A stretch of 8,796 nucleotides of DNA from Proteobacteria bacterium UBA652 (GTDB lineage: Bacteria > Pseudomonadota > Gammaproteobacteria > Nitrosococcales > Methylophagaceae): contig DBOG01000031.1 in the NCBI GenBank assembly GCA_002299915.1, positions 5,638 to 14,433 on the forward strand, read 5' to 3'. Under the pieces are notes generated by a model. The model did no database searches and was not told the origin of the DNA. It saw only the letters and a program-made list of their open reading frames with translations. Of this stretch, positions 1 to 6,206 are shown piece after piece. The position numbers and the translations under genes were made by a program. Within the stretch, counting starts at the first letter, position 1. Each line of letters starts with the position of its first letter.

Positions 1-42
1 GTGGGTCGGGATGACCAGTGTGTGGGTCGAGAGGACAGATGT
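1..42. repeat. Two tandem 21-bp repeat units at the window edge
   Basis: Positions 1-21 and 22-42 match at 16 of 21 bases; both begin GTGGGTCG and end TGT. The unit length is a multiple of three, so it stays in frame in the open frame that covers it. The array may continue to the left of the window. Confidence 0.5.
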
Positions 43-141
43 TTTCTGAAGAAATCTTGGTACGTTAAGCATGTTGAGGCTGTTTTTAATGCAGGGATGG
101 TGAAAAAGACGACGCGTACTAAGATTTCTCAGGCAATTTAA
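1..141 (+). CDS. Possible 3' end of an unrecognised gene, cut by the window edge
   Basis: Frame 1 is open from the first base to a TAA at 139-141, giving 46 visible codons. The other two plus-strand frames close early. It begins with two copies of a seven-residue unit (VGRDDQC, VGREDRC) encoded by adjacent 21-bp repeats, followed by a basic, lysine-rich tail. It would be convergent with orn and overlap the orn 3' end by 23 nt. I recognise no family and see no start codon or ribosome binding site inside the window. The minus strand across 1-118 also has an open frame, so the stretch may simply be non-coding. Confidence 0.25.
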   Translation: MGRDDQCVGREDRCFLKKSWYVKHVEAVFNAGMVKKTTRTKISQAI

Positions 142-676
142 TAAAGTTCTCTCTGTAATGCGCCAATTCTCGAATGGAATCTTTTACATCATCCATCGCC
201 AAATGCGAGGCATTTTTCTTAAAACTTTTCTCAACCGCAGGTGCCCAGCGGCGTGCTAATTCTTTTAGCGAGCTGACATCGAGATTGCGATAATGGAAAA
301 ACGCTTCCAGCTCAGGCATTAGCCGTGCCATAAAACGGCGATCTTGGCAGATGCTATTGCCGCACATTGGCGAGGCGCCTTTAGGAATATATTGTTCTAA
401 AAAGGCGATAGTCTCTGCTTCAGCTTGTTCAACAGTAAACTCACTTTCTTGCACCCGCCTGGTTAAGCCAGATTTACCATGTTGCTTGGTATTCCAAGCG
501 TCCATACCATCCAACAAGATATCAGGCTGGTGGATCGCAATAATTGGCCCTTCGGCAAGTACGTTTAGCTCGGCATCCGTCACAATCGTCGCAATTTCAA
601 TGATCATGTCATTTTGGGTCTCTAAACCCGTCATTTCAAGATCGATCCAAATTAGATTACTTTTTTTCTTAGTCAT
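119..676 (-). CDS. orn: Oligoribonuclease (3'-5' exonuclease for short RNAs)
   Basis: Orn degrades the 2-5 nt RNAs left by other RNases, including pGpG from cyclic-di-GMP turnover, to mononucleotides in the cytoplasm. The protein is 185 aa from the ATG at 676, close to the usual ~181. It belongs to the DEDDh exonuclease (RNase_T) family, and the catalytic set is visible: D12 and E14 in WIDLEMTGL, D112 in CQDRRF, H158 and D163 in HLAMDDVKDS. These numbers fall on the E. coli numbering. An ATG at 718 would add 14 residues (MLQSTTSLQYKGSI) absent from typical Orn. The 676 start is preferred because AAGGG (plus-strand 683-687) sits 6 nt before it. The gene is divergent from the M48 protease gene, with 69 bp between the two starts. 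All expected motifs are present, so I am confident. Confidence 0.97.
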   Translation of the reverse strand: MTKKKSNLIWIDLEMTGLETQNDMIIEIATIVTDAELNVLAEGPIIAIHQPDILLDGMDAWNTKQHGKSGLTRRVQESEFTVEQAEAETIAFLEQYIPKGASPMCGNSICQDRRFMARLMPELEAFFHYRNLDVSSLKELARRWAPAVEKSFKKNASHLAMDDVKDSIRELAHYRENFIKLPEKS

Positions 677-708
677 GATGGACCCTTTATACTGTAAACT
701 TGTCGTAG

Positions 709-714
709 ATTGTA
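709..714 (-). promoter_or_regulatory. Candidate -10 box for orn
   Basis: Read on the minus strand this is TACAAT, one base from the sigma-70 consensus TATAAT. It would give a leader of about 26 nt before the orn ATG. The matching -35 position is AT-rich (TTTAAA-like) and not a good TTGACA match, so this is only a candidate. A TATAAA closer to the gene is too near the start codon to serve. Confidence 0.35.
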
Positions 715-745
715 GCATTTTTGATTGAATTTAAAGAGAGAAAAA

Positions 746-1990
746 ATGAACGAGTTTACCTGGATATTTTTAGCTGCATTAATGCTGATGGTGGGCATTG
801 AATTATGGCTGTCTCTTCGCCAAAGTAAACATGTGGCAGCCCATCGGGCGGCTGTGCCGGATGCATTTAAAGCGCAAGTCAGCCTAGAAGCGCATCAAAA
901 AGCGGCGGATTATACCGCTGCAAAGGGCAAGTTCAATCGTTTTGGATCAATGTTGGGCGCAGTAATTTTATTGCTCTGGACGTTAGCGGGCGGGCTAGAG
1001 TGGCTTTATGGCGCGTGGCAAGGATGGGGCTGGAGCGAGATGCTGACGGGTATTGCGTTTATCGTCAGTTTCTCCATTATTGGTACATTAATTGATCTGC
1101 CTATCGATGCCTATAAAACCTTCAAATTAGAAGATAGCTTTGGTTTTAACAACAATACACCTGCACTATTTTTATCAGACACGATAAAACAAACGATCTT
1201 ATCACTGGTGATCAGCATCCCGATGGCATGGGTGGCATTATGGTTGATGAAAAGTGGTGGCGCTTATTGGTGGTTCTATTTATGGATAGGCTTAATGGGC
1301 TTTAGTGTGTTAATGATGTGGGCGTATCCTGCATTTATTGCACCGCTATTTAATAAATTTACGCCATTGGATGATGCCGATTTAAAAACCCGTGTTGAAG
1401 GCTTGCTTTCTCGTTGCGGGTTTAAAAGCCAAGGGATTTATGTGATGGATGGCTCGCGTCGTTCGGGGCATGGTAATGCCTACTTCACGGGCTTAGGCGA
1501 TAATAAACGAATCGTGTTTTTTGACACGCTATTAGACACCTTGAGTGAAGATCAAATTGAAGCTGTATTAGCGCATGAACTAGGCCATTTTCGCCGTAAA
1601 CATGTATTAAAAAACATGGCTGTAATGGCCTTGTTGAGCTTGGGTGGTTTAGCGTTATTAGGCTGGGCTTCAGCCCAATCTTGGTTTTTCACGGGCTTAG
1701 GCGCAAGCACCCAAACCAATGCAATGGCCTTAGTACTGTTTATGTTGGTGATTCCTGTATTTACTTTTTTCTTACAGCCAATAATGACATCCTTATCACG
1801 CAAATATGAATATGAAGCCGATGATTATGCGGCTTCAGTTTCTAATGCCGATGATTTGATTCAGGCATTAGTCGCGTTATATCAAGAAAATGCGAGTACG
1901 CTAACGCCCGATCCCCTGGTATCGTCAATTTATGATTCGCATCCACCCGCTTCTTTGCGGATTGCGCATTTGCAGACGAAGGCCTCATAA
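746..1990 (+). CDS. M48 family membrane zinc metalloprotease (Ste24/CAAX-protease-like)
   Basis: This is an integral membrane zinc endopeptidase of 414 aa. An N-terminal membrane domain with several hydrophobic segments (about residues 3-22, 70-90, 95-120, 150-172, 178-205) matches the Peptidase_M48_N plus Peptidase_M48 layout of Ste24. The zinc site is visible: HELGH at 277-281, with the third ligand E357 in EADDYA. Other family marks are the SRRSGHGNAYFTG segment before the active site and SHPP near the C-terminus. A TTG at 725 would extend the frame by 7 residues. I chose the ATG at 746 because AAAGAGAG at 733-740 is well spaced before it. Bacterial members are thought to act in membrane protein quality control or peptide processing; bacteria lack prenylated CAAX proteins, so the substrate here is unknown. 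It is divergent from orn, an arrangement I recall from other proteobacteria. Confidence 0.93.
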   Translation: MNEFTWIFLAALMLMVGIELWLSLRQSKHVAAHRAAVPDAFKAQVSLEAHQKAADYTAAKGKFNRFGSMLGAVILLLWTLAGGLEWLYGAWQGWGWSEMLTGIAFIVSFSIIGTLIDLPIDAYKTFKLEDSFGFNNNTPALFLSDTIKQTILSLVISIPMAWVALWLMKSGGAYWWFYLWIGLMGFSVLMMWAYPAFIAPLFNKFTPLDDADLKTRVEGLLSRCGFKSQGIYVMDGSRRSGHGNAYFTGLGDNKRIVFFDTLLDTLSEDQIEAVLAHELGHFRRKHVLKNMAVMALLSLGGLALLGWASAQSWFFTGLGASTQTNAMALVLFMLVIPVFTFFLQPIMTSLSRKYEYEADDYAASVSNADDLIQALVALYQENASTLTPDPLVSSIYDSHPPASLRIAHLQTKAS

Positions 1991-2036
1991 CTCAGATATA
2001 TTGCTGATGAAGGAAAATGTTTTCAGCGTATAGTAT

Positions 2037-2059
2037 GGATGCTTTCGGGCCTTGCATCC
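2037..2059. repeat. Small inverted repeat downstream of the M48 gene
   Basis: GGATGC (2037-2042) and GCATCC (2054-2059) can pair around an 11-nt loop. No T-run follows on either strand, so I do not call it a terminator. It lies in the 228-bp gap 1991-2218, between the convergent M48 gene and the small membrane-anchored protein gene. Confidence 0.3.
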
Positions 2060-2111
2060 CCTCGCTTTGTTGCATACATCGTTCTTGGTGTATTTTATGA
2101 GTTATAAACAA

Positions 2112-2131
2112 TTGGGTAACACAATACCCAA
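2112..2131. repeat. Perfect 7-bp hairpin between convergent genes
   Basis: TTGGGTA (2112-2118) and TACCCAA (2125-2131) form a perfect stem around a 6-nt loop. On the plus strand the next bases are AAGATT. On the minus strand they are GTTTATAAC after the stem, a weak T-rich run. It could be a poor terminator for the minus-strand gene that ends at 2219, but it is GC-poor and 88 nt past that stop. The rest of 1991-2218 is AT-rich with nothing else I can name. Confidence 0.35.
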
Positions 2132-2218
2132 AGATTATAGATAACAGAATTTATGTATGCTGGATAATCCGAGAGTTTTATATATTTATTCTTGATGTTC
2201 TTTGAAATTAGAAATTAG

Positions 2219-2647
2219 TTACTCTCGTTCAAGCGTAGCACACCCTACTGTTGCATCCTCCCATGATTCCACATAGCAGGCACCAATAGTATCACCATCC
2301 AAAATACGGCCATGATTAAAGCCTTTGGCATTGGTGGCGACCCAAGTGAAAGATTGATTATCGGGATAAATGACACCGAAGAAATTCTTAGTGCCATCGG
2401 CATAGCTGAAGGTGCCGCGGAAGCGTCGATCTTTTTGTTCTGTGATGGTGATTGTTTTGGCATTTTCCCATGTTTTATAGCCTTTTTCTGCGCCTAATGT
2501 GGTATTTTCACCGCTCCAGGTGCCGATAAGACTGGGGATGTCGGTGGTGTTATTGGGTTTGTTGGCAATATAAAGATAGCCCAAACCTAGGCTGTTGATA
2601 AGTAGAATAAGCCAAAGTAGCCGATACGATGTAGTATTGTTTTTCAT
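2219..2647 (-). CDS. Small membrane-anchored or secreted protein of unknown function
   Basis: The protein is 142 aa. Residues 1-8 are polar with one lysine, 9-27 form a hydrophobic segment (LLWLILLINSLGLGYLYIA), and the rest is soluble. With no clear signal-peptidase site and no lipobox cysteine, the first segment is more likely an uncleaved anchor that leaves the C-terminal ~110 residues in the periplasm. That part has alternating hydrophobic and polar strands rich in G, T and aromatics (GTWSGENTTLG, FRGTFSYADGTKNFFGVI, GRILDGDTIGACYVES), which suggests a small beta-barrel. I recall similar GTWxGE-type proteins of unknown function in many bacteria but cannot name the family. Two cysteines (in ACYVES and GCATLE) near the end could form a disulfide. 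The Shine-Dalgarno signal is weak. It is a lone gene, convergent with the M48 gene and divergent from the fmdB-led operon. Confidence 0.75.
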   Translation of the reverse strand: MKNNTTSYRLLWLILLINSLGLGYLYIANKPNNTTDIPSLIGTWSGENTTLGAEKGYKTWENAKTITITEQKDRRFRGTFSYADGTKNFFGVIYPDNQSFTWVATNAKGFNHGRILDGDTIGACYVESWEDATVGCATLERE

Positions 2648-2680
2648 GAGGTTTACCCAAGTTGTTTTCTAAAAATAACA

Positions 2681-2721
2681 CCCTATCAGCTTCGTCTTGA
2701 GATGGATAGGGGGAAACCCCT
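2681..2721. repeat. Two overlapping, mutually exclusive hairpins
   Basis: CCCTATC (2681-2687) pairs with GATAGGG (2705-2711) around a 17-nt loop. AGGGG (2708-2712) pairs with CCCCT (2717-2721) around a GAAA tetraloop. The two stems share 2708-2711, so a transcript can fold only one at a time. The site lies between divergent genes, 34 bases upstream of the minus-strand ATG at 2647. It could be an attenuator-like leader for that gene or chance structure. Confidence 0.4.
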
Positions 2722-2742
2722 GTTCTTCACGCAATGGTAGGA

Positions 2743-2756
2743 GATTAAATTTAATC
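2743..2756. promoter_or_regulatory. 14-bp perfect palindrome, candidate operator
   Basis: GATTAAATTTAATC is an exact palindrome with no spacer. It ends 21 bases before the TATAAT at 2778 and so touches the expected -35 zone of the operon promoter. Such a position fits a dimeric transcription factor that blocks or recruits RNA polymerase. I cannot assign it to a known regulator. Confidence 0.4.
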
Positions 2757-2777
2757 GCGCTGAATTTGGTGTTTCTG

Positions 2778-2783
2778 TATAAT
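2778..2783 (+). promoter_or_regulatory. Candidate -10 box of the fmdB-aspS-nadA operon
   Basis: TATAAT is a perfect sigma-70 -10 hexamer. It would start transcription near 2790, giving a leader of about 48 nt before the fmdB-like ATG at 2839. The -35 position at a 17-bp spacer (2755-2760, TCGCGC) is poor, which suggests activator dependence or a weak promoter. No comparable promoter was seen in the short gaps further down the block. Confidence 0.45.
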
Positions 2784-2838
2784 TAGTCGGTTAATCTTAC
2801 TTGAACTTGTTCTGTTGGGACGAGTGGAGAACGGCAAT

Positions 2839-3084
2839 ATGCCTTTATATGAATATCAATGTGAAGCGTGTGGACATGCGTTTGAAGCATTGCAAAAAAT
2901 GAATGATGAGCCTTTGCAACATTGCCCTGCTTGCGATCAAGCGTCATTGCGTAAATTGGTGTCAGCGGCGGGCTTTCGCTTGAAAGGCGACGGCTGGTAT
3001 GAGACAGATTTTAAAACGGGTTCGAAGAAGAACTTGGCCAATAGCGATGATGGCAAAAAAAGTACGGCAGCAAAGACTGAATAG
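2839..3084 (+). CDS. FmdB-family zinc ribbon protein
   Basis: The protein is 81 aa. It opens MPLYEYQC, the hallmark of the FmdB / CxxC_CxxC_SSSS zinc-ribbon family. Four cysteines in two CxxC pairs (C8, C11, C29, C32) should bind one zinc. The middle (LRKLVSAAGFRLKGDGWYETDF) is the conserved stretch after the ribbon, and the C-terminal ~20 residues are charged and low-complexity. A TTG at 2815 would add eight residues before the conserved opening. The ATG at 2839 is favoured because GGAG at 2826-2829 precedes it at a suitable distance and family members begin at this Met. FmdB was first linked to formamidase regulation, but the general function of these proteins is not settled. It leads an apparent operon with DUF502 and aspS, an order I recall from other proteobacteria. 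Confidence 0.93.
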   Translation: MPLYEYQCEACGHAFEALQKMNDEPLQHCPACDQASLRKLVSAAGFRLKGDGWYETDFKTGSKKNLANSDDGKKSTAAKTE

Positions 3085-3114
3085 ACTTGAAAGAGTAGAG
3101 TTGAGGTACAGAAT

Positions 3115-3735
3115 ATGCGACGTTATTTGATTGCAGGATTATTAGTTTGGGTGCCGTTGGGCGTGACGTTTCTTGTTGTGCGGGCAGTGGTTGGTTTTTT
3201 AGACCGGTTTTTGTATTTCTTACCAGCAGCATATCAACCCGATAATTTGTTGGGATTCCATATTCCAGGCTTGGGCGTTATTTTAGCGATTTTGTTTGTA
3301 TTGGCGACGGGGATGATTGTGGCCAACTTGCTAGGCAAGCGAATTGTGGCAGGTTGGGAATCGTTGCTTTCCCGGATCCCGATTGTGCGGAATTTATATG
3401 CGGGCGTGAAGCAGATCATGGAGGCGGTGTTGGCGACCGATGGCCAATCATTTCGCAAGGTAGTTTTGATAGAATATCCGCGTAAAGGATTATGGGGACT
3501 GGCTTTTCTAACATCAAGTGAGTTAGGCGAAGTGCAGGAAAAAACAGTATCCAATATCGTGAGTGTGTTTGTGCCGACGACACCGAATCCAACATCAGGG
3601 TTTGTGATTATGGTGCCAAAAACAGATGTGATCGAATTGGATATGACGGTCGAAGAAGGCTTGAAGATGATTATTTCGATGGGGGTGGTGGTGCCTGCAT
3701 CGGAGAAGGAAAAATTAATCGGCGAGGCCGATTAG
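3115..3735 (+). CDS. DUF502 family inner-membrane protein
   Basis: The protein is 206 aa. Two hydrophobic segments (about 5-28 and 52-73) place it in the inner membrane, with a soluble C-terminal domain of ~130 residues. Features typical of DUF502 are RIPIVRNLYAGVKQ (about 87-100) just after the second segment and PNPTSG (157-162) followed by a hydrophobic strand (FVIMVP). The start is supported by GAGGT at 3103-3107, 8 nt before the ATG. The function is unknown; nothing here shows an enzyme active site or transporter fold. It lies 30 nt after the fmdB-like gene and 32 nt before aspS, so it is very probably cotranscribed with both. Confidence 0.93.
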   Translation: MRRYLIAGLLVWVPLGVTFLVVRAVVGFLDRFLYFLPAAYQPDNLLGFHIPGLGVILAILFVLATGMIVANLLGKRIVAGWESLLSRIPIVRNLYAGVKQIMEAVLATDGQSFRKVVLIEYPRKGLWGLAFLTSSELGEVQEKTVSNIVSVFVPTTPNPTSGFVIMVPKTDVIELDMTVEEGLKMIISMGVVVPASEKEKLIGEAD

Positions 3736-3767
3736 CTTACTTTTAATTTATATTTGGAAACAAGATT

Positions 3768-5573
3768 ATGCGCAGTCATTATTGCGGTGAAGTAAATGAA
3801 ACATTAGTGGGTGAAACGGTAACGGTGACAGGTTGGATGCATCGTCGGCGGGATCATGGTGGGGTTATTTTTGTTGATTTACGTGATCGAGAAGGTTTGG
3901 TACAGGTGGTGTTCAATCCGGAAGATGCAGCGAGCTTTGAAGTGGCCGAGAAGGTGCGTAGTGAATATGTGCTGGAAATGACGGGTTTGGTACGCCTGCG
4001 CCCTGAAGGTAGCGATAATGCGGATTTGAAAAGCGGAAAGATTGAAATTGTGGCGAATAAGCTGGAAATTTTAAATAGCGCTGAAACGCCGCCATTCCCG
4101 CTTACAGAACAAGCAGAGGTAAATGAAGATATCCGTTTACGTTATCGGTATATTGATTTGCGTCGCCCTGAGATGTTGGAAAAAATTCGTTTCCGTTCAA
4201 AAATCAGCCGTGAGCTACGTGCCTTTTTGGATGATGCTGGCTATTGGGATATTGAAACTCCGATTTTAACCAAGGCAACGCCAGAAGGTGCGCGGGATTA
4301 TTTGGTGCCGAGCCGTACCCACCCAGGCGATTTCTTTGCTTTGCCACAGTCACCACAATTATTCAAGCAGTTGTTGATGGTGGCGGGGATGGATAAATAT
4401 TATCAAATCGTGCGCTGTTTCCGTGATGAAGATTTGCGAGCCGATCGTCAGCCTGAATTTACCCAGCTGGATGTTGAAGCGTCGTTTGTTGACGAAGAAA
4501 CGTTAATGACGACGATGGAAGAAATGATTCGTAACTTATTTGATAAAGTGTTGAATGTGCAATTGCCGAGCCCATTCTCACGGATGCCTTATGCGGAAGC
4601 GATGGATCGTTTTGGTAGCGATAAACCTGATTTACGGATCGCAATGGAATTGGTTGAAGTCAGTGATTTAATGGCAGCGGTTGATTTCAAAGTGTTCTCT
4701 ACACCTGCAAAAGATGAGGGTAGCCGGGTGGCAGCATTGCGCGTGCCTAACGGTTCTGTGATGAGCCGTAAAGAAATTGATGATTATACCAAGTTCGTAA
4801 GCATTTATGGTGCCAAAGGATTAGCCTATATTAAGGTGAACGATTTAGCTGCAGGGGTTGAAGGCTTGCAATCACCGATTCTGAAATTCTTGCCTGATGA
4901 TGTGGTGATGGCGATTATGGAACGTACCGGCGCGCAAACGGGGGATTTGGTATTCTTTGGTGCCGATAAAGCCAATATCGTGAATGAAGCGTTGGGTGCC
5001 TTGCGCGTTAAAGTAGGCGAAGATCGTGATATGCTGGAAGGTGACTGGCAGCCACTTTGGGTGGTGGATTTCCCTATGTTTGATTGGGATGAGAAAAATA
5101 ACCGTTGGACAGCCTTGCATCATCCGTTCACCGCACCACAAGAATCTGATATTGGCCTGCTAGAAACCGATCCCGGTAAATGCTTATCACGTGCCTATGA
5201 TATGGTGTTGAATGGCACGGAATTGGGTGGTGGTTCGATGCGTATTCATCAAACAGAGGTGCAATCTCAAGTATTTACCTTGCTAGGCATTAGTAAAGAA
5301 GAAGCGAATGAGAAGTTTGGTTTCTTATTGGATGCGTTAAAACATGGCTGTCCGCCACATGGTGGCTTGGCATTCGGTTTAGATCGGTTGGCAATGTTGA
5401 TGACGGGATCTCGCTCAATTCGTGATGTGATGGCCTTCCCGAAAACACAATCAGCGAGCTGTTTGCTAACCGATGCGCCGAGTGATGTGAGTGAAGCGCA
5501 GTTGAAAGAACTGAATATTCGTTTACGCCAAAAACCCGTGGTGGCAGAAGTCGGTGCGGCTGAATCATCGTGA
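3768..5573 (+). CDS. aspS: Aspartyl-tRNA synthetase, probably non-discriminating
   Basis: This class II synthetase joins aspartate to tRNA-Asp using ATP in the cytoplasm. At 601 aa it is near the usual ~590 for bacterial AspRS. In order it has an OB-fold anticodon-binding domain (about 1-105), motif 1 ending in ETP (163-165), the flipping-loop region PEGARDYLVPSR, motif 2 FRDEDLRADRQPEFTQLD (218-235), the bacterial GAD insertion (about 290-420), and motif 3 GLAFGLDR (533-540). H30 (RRRDHGG) and G81 (RPEG) align with H31 and G82 of Pseudomonas aeruginosa AspRS. Those positions are tied to charging of both tRNA-Asp and tRNA-Asn; E. coli has L and K there. I therefore infer a non-discriminating enzyme. 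The gene sits in mid-operon, 32 nt after DUF502. Confidence 0.98.
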   Translation: MRSHYCGEVNETLVGETVTVTGWMHRRRDHGGVIFVDLRDREGLVQVVFNPEDAASFEVAEKVRSEYVLEMTGLVRLRPEGSDNADLKSGKIEIVANKLEILNSAETPPFPLTEQAEVNEDIRLRYRYIDLRRPEMLEKIRFRSKISRELRAFLDDAGYWDIETPILTKATPEGARDYLVPSRTHPGDFFALPQSPQLFKQLLMVAGMDKYYQIVRCFRDEDLRADRQPEFTQLDVEASFVDEETLMTTMEEMIRNLFDKVLNVQLPSPFSRMPYAEAMDRFGSDKPDLRIAMELVEVSDLMAAVDFKVFSTPAKDEGSRVAALRVPNGSVMSRKEIDDYTKFVSIYGAKGLAYIKVNDLAAGVEGLQSPILKFLPDDVVMAIMERTGAQTGDLVFFGADKANIVNEALGALRVKVGEDRDMLEGDWQPLWVVDFPMFDWDEKNNRWTALHHPFTAPQESDIGLLETDPGKCLSRAYDMVLNGTELGGGSMRIHQTEVQSQVFTLLGISKEEANEKFGFLLDALKHGCPPHGGLAFGLDRLAMLMTGSRSIRDVMAFPKTQSASCLLTDAPSDVSEAQLKELNIRLRQKPVVAEVGAAESS

Positions 5574-5590
5574 TATGCTAAAATAGTGCC

Positions 5591-5806
5591 ATGAACGGAG
5601 AAACAACGGGGAACGGAGAAACGGCCACATCTTGTGCTGAGCAGCGCCATGAAATTCGTACTCAAGATTTGCCAATAAGCTGCCCAATGCCAAATACCAG
5701 TGATTGGAATGCCCATCCACGTGTATATTTAGAGTTGGCAGGATCAGGCGAGGCCTTGTGTCCTTATTGTGGCACATTATATGTGCTGATTGATGACAAG
5801 GTCTAA
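5591..5806 (+). CDS. Small CHCC zinc-finger domain protein (zf-CHCC)
   Basis: The protein is 71 aa. Residues 27-66 match the zf-CHCC domain (PF10276), also found in the mitochondrial complex I subunit NDUFS6. The pattern is C31 in LPISCPMP, H42 in NAHPRVYL, then C57 and C60 in CPYCGTLYVL, which together should bind one zinc. The N-terminal ~20 residues are low-complexity (NGETTGNGET) because of a short DNA repeat, so the true start could be uncertain, but no other in-frame ATG precedes the domain. No clear Shine-Dalgarno is visible. It lies 17 nt after aspS and overlaps the next gene by 14 nt, which suggests translational coupling. The role of bacterial members is not established. Confidence 0.88.
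   Translation: MNGETTGNGETATSCAEQRHEIRTQDLPISCPMPNTSDWNAHPRVYLELAGSGEALCPYCGTLYVLIDDKV
5593..5622. repeat. Short direct repeat at the start of the zf-CHCC gene
   Basis: GAACGGAGAAAC occurs at 5593-5604 and again at 5611-5622, an 18-bp period. It encodes the repeated NGET residues at the N-terminus. Since 18 is a multiple of three, gain or loss of a unit would keep the frame. Confidence 0.6.
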
Positions 5807-6206
5807 TTTTACTACCCATGTAGCCGTTGCCGTTATTGTTAATTCACAACAAGCAGTATTGCTTGCTTTACGCCACGCCCACCAACACCAAGGCAATTTA
5901 TGGGAATTCCCAGGCGGTAAAGTAGAAGCTGGAGAGAGGGTATATGACGCGTTGCTACGTGAGACGCAAGAAGAGTTAGGGGTGATGATCACCGAAGCCG
6001 AGCCATTATTGCAGGTAAGCCATGATTATATGGAGAAAACCGTATTATTAGATGTCTGGCGAGTAACACAATATAGCGGTCATCCACGAGGACAAGAGGG
6101 TCAACGCTTACGGTGGTGCCCTATCTCTGATTTGAAACACACAGATTTTCCCGCAGCAAATGTGGCGATTATCCAAGCATTGCAAACAGCAGGCGCTCAC
6201 CTATGA
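5793..6206 (+). CDS. MutT-like Nudix hydrolase
   Basis: Nudix enzymes split nucleoside diphosphates linked to another group; MutT itself removes 8-oxo-dGTP from the nucleotide pool. The protein is 137 aa, close to E. coli MutT (129). The Nudix box GX5EX7REUXEEXGU spans 42-64: G42, E48, R56-E57, E60-E61 and G63, with the unusual T58 where a bulky hydrophobic residue is normal. WEFPGGKVEAGE (37-48) closely resembles MutT rather than other Nudix subfamilies. A TTG one codon upstream (5790) is possible; the ATG at 5793 is preferred. The start overlaps the zf-CHCC gene by 14 nt and the stop overlaps nadA by 4 nt (ATGA). Substrate preference for 8-oxo-dGTP is an inference from similarity. Confidence 0.92.
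   Translation: MTRSNFTTHVAVAVIVNSQQAVLLALRHAHQHQGNLWEFPGGKVEAGERVYDALLRETQEELGVMITEAEPLLQVSHDYMEKTVLLDVWRVTQYSGHPRGQEGQRLRWCPISDLKHTDFPAANVAIIQALQTAGAHL

Noticed and set aside
351..728. Plus-strand open frame of 125 codons opposite orn
   Set aside because: It is the antisense shadow of orn, whose full catalytic set is present; the translation has no recognisable features.
2112..2131. Hairpin between convergent genes as a bidirectional terminator
   Set aside because: No proper T-tract on either side, and it lies far from both stop codons; kept only as a repeat.
2245..2497. Alternative frames on both strands inside the small membrane-protein gene
   Set aside because: Neither has a signal or anchor segment at its start or a ribosome binding site; the 142-aa frame explains the region better.
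5267..5716. Minus-strand open frame of 149 codons opposite the aspS end and zf-CHCC gene
   Set aside because: Both plus-strand genes it covers have strong family motifs; this frame has none.
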